Source: MWDV01 sp002070715 (GTDB lineage Bacteria > Verrucomicrobiota > Verrucomicrobiia > Limisphaerales > MWDV01). From it: DNA of 64,000 nt. Made by a program: the position numbers and the translations under genes. Shown here one piece after another: positions 8,843 through 17,908 of the stretch (position 1 is the first letter of the stretch; each line of letters opens with the position of its first letter). The stretch covers positions 62,001-126,000 of the forward strand of contig DAONTI010000004.1 of assembly GCA_035411585.1 (NCBI GenBank). Reading direction: 5' to 3'. The notes beneath the pieces were generated by a model. The model did no database searches, had not been told where the DNA came from, and saw nothing but the letters and a program-made list of their open reading frames with translations.

Positions 8843-9645
8843 TGGATTTCCTCAAGAAACACTACGAAAAGGTGCTGCTGGGTGTCGTCTTGTTACTGGC
8901 GGCCCTGGCGGTGGCGTCGTTGCCTTTCTGGATTGTCGGGCAACGCGGGCGCCTGGCCGCCCAACGCCAGGACATCATTCGCAAGACGCCCAAGCCGCTC
9001 ACGAATTTGGATCTCAGCATGGGGCAGGCCGTGATGCAAACCCTGTCCGCGCCGTTGCACGCGGAGTTCGGGCGGCCGCACAACCTGTTCAATCCGGTTC
9101 AATGGCAGAAACGCCCGGACGGCGTCATTTTCAAGATCGCCCAAGGCAATGAAATCGGCCCGGAAGCCGCCGTGGTGACCAAAACCACGCCGCTCTACCT
9201 GACCATTGCGCTGGATTCGGTGGGGCCCCTCAGTGCCGGAAAGCCCTCCGGGTACATGGTGAGCGTGGAACGGCAAGCGGCGTTGTCGCCGCGGGAACGC
9301 TCCAAGCGCTCGGTATTTGCGGCGTTGGATCAAAAACGCCGGGACATTACGTTGCGGGAAGTCATTGGCCCGCCAGAGGCGCCCGAGGCGTTGGTGATTG
9401 AGTTTGGTGAAACCAGCGAGCGGGTGACCGTGAAAAAAGACACGCCTTTTCGCCGCGTGGACGGTTATCTGGCGGATCTGCGGTATGACCCGGAAAAACG
9501 CACTTTCCTCAACCGCCGGGTTGGGGACCGGCTGGTGATTGCTTCCGAGGAATACAATATCGTTGCCATCACGGAGAACGAAGTTGTAGTTTCCCAGAAG
9601 TTGACGGGAAAAAAATTCACAATTCGGAAGCGAACGGAAAATTAG
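8842..9645 (+). CDS. Amuc_1099-like pilus assembly protein
   Basis: The start overlaps the previous stop codon (TAATG), so translation is coupled. The 267-residue protein has a cytoplasmic stub, one transmembrane helix near residues 10-35 (VLLGVVLLLAALAVASLPFW) and a periplasmic region. The C-terminal ~60 residues look like a small beta-domain (DRLVIASEEYNIVAITENEV) comparable in place to PilP/GspC, which contact the secretin. It probably bridges the inner-membrane complex and the secretin encoded next. Confidence 0.68.
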   Translation: MDFLKKHYEKVLLGVVLLLAALAVASLPFWIVGQRGRLAAQRQDIIRKTPKPLTNLDLSMGQAVMQTLSAPLHAEFGRPHNLFNPVQWQKRPDGVIFKIAQGNEIGPEAAVVTKTTPLYLTIALDSVGPLSAGKPSGYMVSVERQAALSPRERSKRSVFAALDQKRRDITLREVIGPPEAPEALVIEFGETSERVTVKKDTPFRRVDGYLADLRYDPEKRTFLNRRVGDRLVIASEEYNIVAITENEVVVSQKLTGKKFTIRKRTEN

Positions 9646-9657
9646 CCAATCGTGAAT

Positions 9658-9688
9658 GCCGCCCGGTGGGGGCGGCCAGTTTATTTTT
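9658..9688 (+). terminator. Intra-operon terminator or attenuator before the secretin gene
   Basis: A GCCGCCC/GGGCGGC stem (9658-9664 with 9670-9676) is followed by CAGTTTATTTTTAA. It lies in the only real gap of the pilus operon (57 bases), so it may lower expression of the secretin relative to the upstream genes. Confidence 0.5.
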
Positions 9689-9702
9689 AACGCCAATAAG
9701 CC

Positions 9703-12498
9703 ATGATCAAAATCACTTCTTTTCGACTCTGTTGCGCCCTCCTGGTGGCGAGCACCTTCGGGGTGCTGGCCCAATCGGCGGTGACCGATGCGGCGATTGT
9801 TGAAGCCGTACGCCGCCAGGCCGCAACCATTGACCTGCGGCTCAAGCTGGAGGAGGCCGAGGGGGCGTTGGCGCGGAAAGACCTGCCCGGCGCCGCCAAA
9901 CTGTACGAGGAAGCCTACGAGCTGGTGCAGAAAATCGGCGCGGGGATTGACGTGGAACAGGAACAAACCGTGAAGGGCTTGGCGGGTGTGCGCATGACCC
10001 TGGCCCGCGAGGCCGCCAAACGCGGGAACTACCGCGAAGCGGACGTGCAGGTGACGCGGGTTCTGAAGGTATCCCCCAAAGATCCGAACGCGCTGGCGTT
10101 CAAACGGGAAAACGATCAGGATCTTCAAGCCCAATATCTGCGCCTGCCCAATCCCGAAACAGAAGAGCAACTCCCGGGACTTAAGAAAGAACGCACCGAC
10201 GCCGCCAAGCTGGTGCAAGACGGCCGTTTGCTGCTCGAACACGGCAAGTTGCTCGAAGCCGAGGCCAAGTTGAACGAGGCTCTCGAATTGGACCCGTCTA
10301 ATCGGGCGGCGGCCTATTATCGTGACCTCGTTAAAGACGCCCGCCAACGCCGGGCCGCCGTGAAACGGGAAGGGGATGCCAAAAACGCCATCGTGGAAGT
10401 GGACGAGGCTTGGGAAGTCCAGACTAAGCGGGACCGGCTGCCCCAGCCCAATCCCTACGCCCGCACCAACCTGACCTACATCGGCAAAGGGCGGCAGAGC
10501 ATTCTCAGCAAGCTGGACCGGATCATGGTCAATGAAGCGCGGTATCCCGGCCTGCCGTTGAGTGAAGTGGTGGCCGATCTCTACCGAATCGCCAAGCAAC
10601 GCGATCCGGACAAGCGGGGCATCAATTTTCTGGTGGATCCCAACGCGCCGCCGGTGAATCCGCTGTATCAGCAATATCAGCCGCAGCAGCAGTTCATTGA
10701 TCCCACCACCGGTTTGCCGATTCCCCAGGCGCCGCCCACGGAGTTGGAGGTGGAAGTGGCCGATATCGCCATCAAGCTGGATCTGGCGTTGACGGATGTG
10801 CGGTTGATGGATGTCCTGGATGCCATCGTCAAGGTGGCGGAACGCCCGATCAAATACTCGGTTGAAGAGTATGCGGTGATTTTCTCCCTGAAAGGTCAGG
10901 ATGTGCAGAACTTAGTTTCGCGGGTGTTCAAAGTGGACCCGAACACGTTCTATCAAGGTTTGGAAAGTGTCGGCGCCTACGCCTTTGGGGATGTGGAAAC
11001 GAGCAGTGGTTCCGGCGGCTCCGGCGGTGGCAGCCGGGGCGGCGGCAGCCGGGGTGGCGGCGGCCAGGGCGGGGGGAGTCAGGATTACGGCGCCACCGTG
11101 CCGCGGGTGAACGTTGCGGGTTACTCCAGCGGTGGTGGGGGGCAACAGGGCGGCGGCGGTTCGGGCGGTCTGAGCTTCATCACCCGCACCAACAACATGG
11201 AAGAAGTCAGCGCGGCGGTGCGCAACTACTTCCTGGCCCTCGGCGTGGATTTGAATCCGCCCAAGGCGCTGTTCTGGAATGATCGCGCCGGCAAGCTCAT
11301 TGTTTACGCCACCCAGAACGATTTGGACATCATTCAATCGGCGATTGAAGTGCTGAACGAAGCGCCGCCCCAGGTGAACATCAAGGTGAAGTTTGCCGAG
11401 GTGACCCAGAACGACGCCAAGGCCCTCGGGTTCGATTGGTATTTGGGGAATTGGGTGATTGGCAACAGCGGCTTGCAAGGCGGCACCGCCCCTTCATTGA
11501 GTGGCCGATCCACCACCGCCAATCCCAGCGGGTCCTTTCCGGGCGGTGATTTCCCTCAATGGACTGTGGGCGGCGGCGATACGACGGGCGGACAAACGGG
11601 CGGCGGGCAAACCGGCGGCGGACAAATTACCAGCGGCCAAGGCTTGAGCACGCTGATTCCGCCGGCGGCGTCGGACAGCTTGTTGACCAGCGGCCTGCGC
11701 AACAGCGCCAATGCCCCGGCTTTGGCCACCCTCACCGGCATCCTCACGGATCCGCAATTCCGTATGGTGATCCGGGCCTTGGAACAACGGGACGGCGCTG
11801 AATTACTCACGGCGCCGGAAGTGACCACCTTGAGCGGCCGCCAGGCGCAAGTGCAGATGGTGGACGTTCGCACGATTGTCACCGGGGTGGATTTGAATCA
11901 AACCCAAGGCGGCGGTGGCGGCTACGGCGGCGGTGGCGGCTACGGCGGCGGCGGTGCGGGCGCGGTCGGCTCGCAACTCAACTACTACACCCAGCCGCTG
12001 CCCTTTGGTCCGGTGTTGGACGTGCTGCCCAGTGTTTCGTCGGATGGTTATACGATTCAGATGACGTTGATTCCCACCGTCACGGAATTCGTGGGCTACG
12101 ACGAGCAATACGCGCAGAAGTTCGTGCCGCAGGCGCAATCCGTGAGCGGCGGTGTGGCGGCGGGCATTCCCATCACGGGTCAATTGCCGTTGCCAATCTT
12201 CCGCGTGCGCCAGGTCACCACCACGGCGATTGTCTGGGATGGCCAGACCATTGCGCTGGGCGGGTTGATCTCGGAATCCGTCACGAAATTACGCGATAAA
12301 GTGCCGGTGCTGGGCGACCTCCCGTTCCTGGGACGTTTGTTCCGCAGCGAATCCGAGGAGACGCGCAAGAAGAATCTGATGGTGTTCGTCACGCCAACGA
12401 TCATTGATCCGGCCGGCAACCGCGTGAATCTGGATGAGGAACTGCCGTTTGCGCAGACGACCATCCCGGTGCAACCCGCGTCGGCGGCGGATCAATAA
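9703..12498 (+). CDS. Outer-membrane secretin (PilQ/GspD-like, Amuc_1098-like)
   Basis: This 931-residue protein has a signal peptide (ending near VLAQS), a TPR-like helical region at about 35-215, N-domains typical of secretins, and a C-terminal secretin core. Core landmarks are VKFAEVTQNDAKALGFDW, ELLTAPEVTTLSGRQAQV and KVPVLGDLPFLGRLFRS. Three Gly-rich insertions are unusual: about 435-465 (GGSGGGSRGGGSRGGGGQGG), a Thr/Gly/Gln stretch near 625-645, and GGGGGYGGGGGYGGGG near 735-750. The protein forms the outer-membrane channel of the pilus or type II-like machine. It closes the operon that begins with pilM. Confidence 0.92.
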   Translation: MIKITSFRLCCALLVASTFGVLAQSAVTDAAIVEAVRRQAATIDLRLKLEEAEGALARKDLPGAAKLYEEAYELVQKIGAGIDVEQEQTVKGLAGVRMTLAREAAKRGNYREADVQVTRVLKVSPKDPNALAFKRENDQDLQAQYLRLPNPETEEQLPGLKKERTDAAKLVQDGRLLLEHGKLLEAEAKLNEALELDPSNRAAAYYRDLVKDARQRRAAVKREGDAKNAIVEVDEAWEVQTKRDRLPQPNPYARTNLTYIGKGRQSILSKLDRIMVNEARYPGLPLSEVVADLYRIAKQRDPDKRGINFLVDPNAPPVNPLYQQYQPQQQFIDPTTGLPIPQAPPTELEVEVADIAIKLDLALTDVRLMDVLDAIVKVAERPIKYSVEEYAVIFSLKGQDVQNLVSRVFKVDPNTFYQGLESVGAYAFGDVETSSGSGGSGGGSRGGGSRGGGGQGGGSQDYGATVPRVNVAGYSSGGGGQQGGGGSGGLSFITRTNNMEEVSAAVRNYFLALGVDLNPPKALFWNDRAGKLIVYATQNDLDIIQSAIEVLNEAPPQVNIKVKFAEVTQNDAKALGFDWYLGNWVIGNSGLQGGTAPSLSGRSTTANPSGSFPGGDFPQWTVGGGDTTGGQTGGGQTGGGQITSGQGLSTLIPPAASDSLLTSGLRNSANAPALATLTGILTDPQFRMVIRALEQRDGAELLTAPEVTTLSGRQAQVQMVDVRTIVTGVDLNQTQGGGGGYGGGGGYGGGGAGAVGSQLNYYTQPLPFGPVLDVLPSVSSDGYTIQMTLIPTVTEFVGYDEQYAQKFVPQAQSVSGGVAAGIPITGQLPLPIFRVRQVTTTAIVWDGQTIALGGLISESVTKLRDKVPVLGDLPFLGRLFRSESEETRKKNLMVFVTPTIIDPAGNRVNLDEELPFAQTTIPVQPASAADQ

Positions 12499-12573
12499 AC
12501 GCCCGGCGCCGGGGGCGGTGGCCGGCAACGGCTGGAACCGCCCCGCCGTGGCCCGCATGCGAAGGAGTGGTCT

Positions 12574-13524
12574 TTGGACACACCTTTTGAGGTGGAAACT
12601 GGCAAGCAAGCGGGCGGGGACGGCGGGACAAAGGGCAACGGGCCCCGGTTGCTCTTGGTGGATGGGCACGCGTATGCGTACCGGGCCTTTTTTGCGATCC
12701 GCGCATTGCGGTCGCCGTCGGATGAACCGACGAATGCGATCTTTGGCTTTGTCCAGATGTTGACCCGGCTGCGGGCGGCGGTGCGGGCGTCCCACGCCTT
12801 GGCGGTCTGGGATGGCGGCTTGGCGGCGGAACGCGTGGCTGCGTGGCCGGCCTACAAGGCCCAACGACCTGCCATGCCGGATGAACTTCGGCCGCAGTTG
12901 GATGGCATGGTGGCTTGGTTGCAGGCGGCGGGCTGGAGTTCGTTTTGTGCGGACGGCGTCGAAGCGGATGATTACATCGCCACGGTAACCCGGCACGCCG
13001 GAGCGGCGGGCTGGCCGGTGGTCATCGCCAGTTCGGACAAGGATTTTATGCAGTTGGTGTCGGCGACGGTCGGGTTGTTCAATCCGAATGATAAAACCGA
13101 TCGGATCTGGACCGCGGCCGAAGTGCGCGCCAAAACCGGAGTGCCACCGGAACAGGTGGTGGATTGGTTGAGTCTGGTGGGCGATAGCGTGGATAACATT
13201 CCCGGGGTGCCGGGGGTGGGGCCGAAAACAGCGGCGGCGCTGCTGGCGGAATTTGGATCGGTGGCCGGCATTTACGCCCGGTTGCCGCAGGTCAAAGGCG
13301 AACGGCTGCGAGCCAATCTAGCCGCTGCGGAAGAGTCGGTGCGGCGGAATCAGGCGTTGGTGCGCTTGAACCCGGAGTTGCCGTGCGCCTGGGATCCCGC
13401 CGGTTTGGCCATCCGATCCGCGGATGCGGCGCAACTGCGGGAATTGTATGCCCGCTGGGGTTTCCGCTCCCTGCTGGCCGCCTTGGGACCGGCGACGCCG
13501 GCGTCCCAGACGATTTGGTGGTAA
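12574..13524 (+). CDS. Stand-alone 5'-3' exonuclease/flap endonuclease (Pol I N-terminal domain type)
   Basis: A TTG start at 12574 is supported by a strong GAAGGAG (12561-12567) six bases upstream, and no in-frame ATG lies near. The 316-residue product matches the 5'-nuclease domain of DNA polymerase I without the polymerase. Acidic metal-binding motifs are LLLVDGHAYAYRAF, GVEADDYIATV and ASSDKDFMQLV, and the helix-hairpin-helix is DSVDNIPGVPGVGPKTAAAL. Free-standing forms (Xni-like) process Okazaki fragments or flaps. It follows the secretin by 75 bases but is functionally unrelated to it. Confidence 0.88.
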   Translation: MDTPFEVETGKQAGGDGGTKGNGPRLLLVDGHAYAYRAFFAIRALRSPSDEPTNAIFGFVQMLTRLRAAVRASHALAVWDGGLAAERVAAWPAYKAQRPAMPDELRPQLDGMVAWLQAAGWSSFCADGVEADDYIATVTRHAGAAGWPVVIASSDKDFMQLVSATVGLFNPNDKTDRIWTAAEVRAKTGVPPEQVVDWLSLVGDSVDNIPGVPGVGPKTAAALLAEFGSVAGIYARLPQVKGERLRANLAAAEESVRRNQALVRLNPELPCAWDPAGLAIRSADAAQLRELYARWGFRSLLAALGPATPASQTIWW

Positions 13525-13623
13525 GCAGGCGCGGTCCGGTGGAAAAACCGCATGGTGAAGCGCGTCCGGGGAAGAAAACGTGGACATCATTTGGGTGTCT
13601 TGTTAGAAGTAAGCGAAAGAATT

Positions 13624-15543
13624 ATGTCATTGCCGCAGTATGTATGGAAGACGGCGCTGGGCTTGTGCCTGGGGTGGCTGGCCGCCACGCCGGTCCACGC
13701 CCAAAGCTATACGCCGCAGGGCGCTGAATTTGCCATCGCCGGCGCCCTGCCGGGCGATCAAATTTATCCGGCGGCCAGCCTCAATCCCTCCGGCGGATAC
13801 CTGGTCTGGGAGGACAACATTACGGATGGCAGCGGTCAGGGCGTCAGCGCGCTGCGGTTGGATGGCAATCTGTCCGGAGCGCTGAGCAGTTTCCGCGTGA
13901 ACCAACAGGCCGCCGAGCACCAGGAACGGCCGCAGGTCAGTCTATTGAACGATGGAGGGGCGGTCTTCGTCTGGCAGGGGGGACGGCAGGGATTCCAAGA
14001 CATCTATGCGCGCTTCTTGGGGGCGACGGGGACTTGGATCACTGACGATGTGTTGGTCAATGCCTTTACCAATCACGCCCAAATCCAACCGGTGGTGACC
14101 ACGCTGACCAATGGCCAGGTCATCATGGTTTGGGGCAGCTTTAATCAACGCGCCAGCGACAGTCTGCAGGACATCTACCTGCAACGGTTCGCTCCCGGAG
14201 GTCAGAAATTGGGCGGTGAAATCGCGGTGAATCAGTTTGCGGCGTTCAATCAGCGCACGCCGGCGGTGGCGGCGTTGAGCGATGGCCGCTTTGTGGTGGT
14301 CTGGGTGTCGGAACAGCAGCGCAACGCGGTGGGAAGCGCTAATCCCCAGCAACTTTATCAACCAAATCAATTGCCTAGCGTGGATATTTACGCCCGGATC
14401 TTCCAAGCCAACGGACAAGCGGTGGGCGGTGAGTTTCTGGTGAACACCGGCACCAATGTCTGCGCCAATCCGGCGGTGGCCGCCGCGGCGGACGGCGGGT
14501 TTCTGGTGGTTTGGAGCGAAAAGGATGTCCTGACACGGGAGAACAGTTGGGACATTTTCAGCCGGCCCTTTACGAGTGAGGGCACGGGCGGAGTGGTGCG
14601 CCGGGTCAACACCCACACTTTTGGCGATCAATTTGCCCCCCGGATCAGCAGCGTGGAGTCGGATTATCTGGTGGTCTGGACCAGTTTGGGGCAAGACGGT
14701 TCGCGCGAGGGCGTTTACGCGCAATTTTTGAACGGGGGCGGCGCCTTGGTGGGCGCCGAATTCCGCGTGAACACCACCACGGTCAGCCAGCAAATGCATC
14801 CCACCGTGGCGGCGGATGGCCTCGGCCGTTTCTTGGTGGCGTGGACCAGTTTCAGCGGGGGAGTCCACAGTTTTGATTTGCAGGCGCAACGGTACGTCAC
14901 CGTCGTCCAACCGTTGCTGCCGATGGACGCCCCGTTTGTGGTGACCTTGAACGCCAGCGAACTGCAGGTGAGCTGGTCCCCGGTGGCGGGGCTCAATGTC
15001 ACCGGTTATGAAGTCTATGCCAACGGCAGCGCCAGTCCCACCGTGACCGTCACCAACAACTGGTGGACCATGACCGGCCTGGCCCCGGCCAGCACGAACC
15101 ACTTCCGCGTCGCTTATGTGTTGGCGGATGGCCGGCGCTCGCCGCTTTCGGAAAGTACCAGCGGCTGGACCTACGGGGAGATGATGCATTACGACATTAT
15201 TCCGTTTGACTGGATGAAGACGTTCTGGGGCGGGTCGTATTGGACCTGGCCGTCGCCCTCGGAGGACAGTGATGGCGACGGGGCCTCGAATTACGAGGAG
15301 TTCCTCGCGGGCACGAATCCGTTGGATGCCGGCAGTGTGCTCAAACAGCAGTTGCAACAAACGCCGCAGGGCCTGTTCCTGACGTGGAACACCCAGCCCG
15401 GGCTGCTCTATCAGGTGCAGGTGTCCATCAACCTGGGGGCGTGGCAAAACTTGGGCGGCCCGCGTCTGGCGGCGGGGACGAGTGATTCACTCTTTGTCGG
15501 CCACGGCAGTACAGGGTATTACCGGGTGATCCGGGTGCGTTGA
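13624..15543 (+). CDS. Large exported repeat protein with Fn3 and calcium-binding linker
   Basis: The ATG at 13624 begins a signal peptide (MSLPQYVWKTALGLCLGWLAATPVHA); the frame is open to an ATG at 13552 whose extra residues spoil the signal. The 639-residue protein contains about six copies of a ~50-residue beta-propeller-like repeat with the pattern G-F-(L/V)-V-V-W, IYAR-F and VN-T (e.g. DGGFLVVWSEKD, SDYLVVWTSLGQDG). A fibronectin type III-like domain (VSWSPVAGLNVTGYEVY) follows, then a calcium-binding linker (DSDGDGASNYEEFLAGTNP) and the C-terminal module ending YYRVIRVR. It is the first of four tightly packed exported-protein genes. Function unknown; probably extracellular. Confidence 0.8.
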   Translation: MSLPQYVWKTALGLCLGWLAATPVHAQSYTPQGAEFAIAGALPGDQIYPAASLNPSGGYLVWEDNITDGSGQGVSALRLDGNLSGALSSFRVNQQAAEHQERPQVSLLNDGGAVFVWQGGRQGFQDIYARFLGATGTWITDDVLVNAFTNHAQIQPVVTTLTNGQVIMVWGSFNQRASDSLQDIYLQRFAPGGQKLGGEIAVNQFAAFNQRTPAVAALSDGRFVVVWVSEQQRNAVGSANPQQLYQPNQLPSVDIYARIFQANGQAVGGEFLVNTGTNVCANPAVAAAADGGFLVVWSEKDVLTRENSWDIFSRPFTSEGTGGVVRRVNTHTFGDQFAPRISSVESDYLVVWTSLGQDGSREGVYAQFLNGGGALVGAEFRVNTTTVSQQMHPTVAADGLGRFLVAWTSFSGGVHSFDLQAQRYVTVVQPLLPMDAPFVVTLNASELQVSWSPVAGLNVTGYEVYANGSASPTVTVTNNWWTMTGLAPASTNHFRVAYVLADGRRSPLSESTSGWTYGEMMHYDIIPFDWMKTFWGGSYWTWPSPSEDSDGDGASNYEEFLAGTNPLDAGSVLKQQLQQTPQGLFLTWNTQPGLLYQVQVSINLGAWQNLGGPRLAAGTSDSLFVGHGSTGYYRVIRVR

Positions 15544-15544
15544 G

Positions 15545-17869
15545 ATGATTTGTATGTTTCGACCCTTGAAAACGTTATTTTGGCTGGCTGCGGCCAGCGC
15601 GGGTGTGTATTCCGCCGCCGCCTTCTCGCTGTTGGGACCGCAGGGTGCCAGCGACGGCCCGGACGGCTACCAGGTGCCCGAGATCGGTTACTTCATTGGC
15701 GGTGACATCGGTGGCCCCAAGAATCTCAGTGAGGAATTCCGTTGGAATACGCCGGAATTGTATTATTCCTTCGACCGGAACTTCCTGGATTATTTCGGCT
15801 CGAACGGCGTGTTCGCCATCGAACAAGTCATCGCCATCATGAATGGCGTGACCAATGTATCCGCCTATTCCGCGCAACTCACCGAGTTTCCGTTGGAAAG
15901 CATGCGGTACAACTACCGGGCGCAGGCCATGAGTTTGATTGATTTGAAATCGGTGGCCTTGAATTTTCTGGTCGAGGAAATGGGATTGGCGGAACCCGAC
16001 CGTTGGACCTGGTGTTTGCGGTCCCGGGAGACCCAACCGAATCTGCAATGCCCCTTCATGATTTACGGCGTGATCAAACGCAACTTCGATCCGGTCACGT
16101 GGGAGCCGACCAGCTATGTCAATGGCAACCTGTACAGCTATGTAATCCGGGAAAGATGCACGGGGGATAATCCACTGGCCGACGCGGTTGAGTTTTTGGT
16201 GGACCCGCTGGGGGTTCATTATAGTGCGGTCGCTTCTGGCGGCATTGATTACGGGGTGTTTTACACGGGATTGACCCGCGACGACGTGGGGGGGCTGCGG
16301 TACATGTGGCGCACCAACAATATGAACGTGGAGAAGGTGTCGAGCGACAGCGTTTTATCAAAGACCAATTTTGCCACCCCCCAGTTGTTGGTCAGCTCGA
16401 ATTTGTCGCTGTTGGTCAGCCAGTCCCTGACCAACAGTCCGGACGGACTCAGCGCGTTATACCCCGACTTGATCATTTTGGAGAGCACGCCGATTTTTAC
16501 CAACGTGGTGACTACCAACCGGCTGATCTATTTCACGAACGCCCCCTATTCGCCGGCCGGGGTGGCGAAGCTGGCCACCAACATCACCTATGAAACCAAC
16601 GTGGCCATCTGGTATCAGCACACCTTTGGGAACGTGATCACCAACACCTACTACACGAACGGGTGGATGACGATTCTGCAGACCAATATCTCCACCACCG
16701 CCTGCGGGCTCTTTGCCCCGGCCGGGTCCATCTGCACCAATATCACCCAGAAGACGATCTTCACCAATTTTGTGAACGGGGATTATTTCCTGTTGACGAC
16801 GAATTCCGGCTGTGGGTTCTTCCTCATCAAGACCCAGTTTGTCGGGGTGCTCATCGAGACAAACACCCCCGTGGCCGCCACCAATGCGCAGGAGGCCACC
16901 AATATTTTCAACCAGGAGTATTCGGAAAGCTACGTCACCTATTTCACCAACCATGTGCTGGAGGTCTATCCGGTGCCGTGTGAAAACGATTCGGTCGCCA
17001 TGCGCCAAGGCATGGACCGGGTCCAATTCATCCGGCGCGATTACGATTCTTTGTTGGAACGGTATTTCCACCCGGTGACCAATAGTTACGTGCTGTATGC
17101 GGTCACCAATAATCAAATCATCCCCGAACATTTCCACCGGGTGGTGACGCGCCCGGACTTCGTCTTCTCCGCCGAGGAGCGTCAAGCAGGCAACGCATGG
17201 TTCGGCTGGGGGTTCCGGCAAGCGCCCCACTATTTCACGCCCACCAACGCGGCGGACCCGAATCCTGACAAGGTGTTGGGTCCGGGCACATTGGAAGCGC
17301 CTTTATTCATTGAATTCAACAAAGTGGGCCCCCTGCTGGTGAACTTTTACAATCCGTTCCTGCCCAACTCCGGTTTAACGGAGGCCGCGGCAACCACCAA
17401 TTTTATCTGGGGTTCCTTCGACGGCACGACCAACGCCCCGATTGTCTATCCCCAAGGGACCAGCATTGCCGACTTGGAAAATCAAGTATTGATCCAAGTG
17501 CAGCCCTGGGTGGAAATGACCAACCGTCTGGCGCAAACCAGTGCGATTCTTCCCTGGGAAGAGCTGGCGTTGCCCACGGGCGGCCTCCAACAGCCGTATC
17601 CGCAACCGCCGGCGGGATTGCCGGTGGAATATCCGGTGCGGGCCTGGTTTGCCGTCAACGGCGGGCAATTCCCCTATGTCTGGTCGCTGGCCCCGGGATC
17701 GCCCGGCTTACCGCCGGGATTGTTCCTGGCGCCCGACCCCAGCGACAGCAGCCGGTGTGTGCTGGCGGGCACGCCCACCATGGTGGGGACGTTTGATTTT
17801 GTGGTGCGACTGACGGATGCGGGTTCGCGTTCTGTGGACCGGGCTTATTCGATTACCATTGAGCCGTGA
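15545..17869 (+). CDS. Large exported protein of unknown function, Asn/Thr-rich, C-terminal Ig-like domain
   Basis: The start lies one base after the preceding stop codon; a second ATG at 15554 is also possible. The 774-residue protein has a signal peptide (FRPLKTLFWLAAASAGVYSAAAF). The N-terminal ~250 residues (ELYYSFDRNFLDYFGSNGVF ... LDLKSVALNFLVEEMGLAEP) have the layout of a protease-like globular domain, but I see no HExxH. The middle (about 250-520) is very rich in Thr-Asn pairs. The C-terminal ~90 residues resemble a putative Ig-fold domain (VWSLAPGSPGLPPGLFL ... AGTPTMVGTFDFVVRLTDAG). Unlike its neighbours it lacks the FYR module. I do not recognise the family. Confidence 0.75.
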   Translation: MICMFRPLKTLFWLAAASAGVYSAAAFSLLGPQGASDGPDGYQVPEIGYFIGGDIGGPKNLSEEFRWNTPELYYSFDRNFLDYFGSNGVFAIEQVIAIMNGVTNVSAYSAQLTEFPLESMRYNYRAQAMSLIDLKSVALNFLVEEMGLAEPDRWTWCLRSRETQPNLQCPFMIYGVIKRNFDPVTWEPTSYVNGNLYSYVIRERCTGDNPLADAVEFLVDPLGVHYSAVASGGIDYGVFYTGLTRDDVGGLRYMWRTNNMNVEKVSSDSVLSKTNFATPQLLVSSNLSLLVSQSLTNSPDGLSALYPDLIILESTPIFTNVVTTNRLIYFTNAPYSPAGVAKLATNITYETNVAIWYQHTFGNVITNTYYTNGWMTILQTNISTTACGLFAPAGSICTNITQKTIFTNFVNGDYFLLTTNSGCGFFLIKTQFVGVLIETNTPVAATNAQEATNIFNQEYSESYVTYFTNHVLEVYPVPCENDSVAMRQGMDRVQFIRRDYDSLLERYFHPVTNSYVLYAVTNNQIIPEHFHRVVTRPDFVFSAEERQAGNAWFGWGFRQAPHYFTPTNAADPNPDKVLGPGTLEAPLFIEFNKVGPLLVNFYNPFLPNSGLTEAAATTNFIWGSFDGTTNAPIVYPQGTSIADLENQVLIQVQPWVEMTNRLAQTSAILPWEELALPTGGLQQPYPQPPAGLPVEYPVRAWFAVNGGQFPYVWSLAPGSPGLPPGLFLAPDPSDSSRCVLAGTPTMVGTFDFVVRLTDAGSRSVDRAYSITIEP

Positions 17870-17908
17870 CCGGCGAAGCATCGTGGCCGTAAAGACGAGT
17901 TACCGAGT

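Noticed and set aside
11020..11160. Short GGCGGC tandem units considered as a DNA repeat array
   Set aside because: They encode Gly-rich loops of the secretin in frame; not a CRISPR or satellite.
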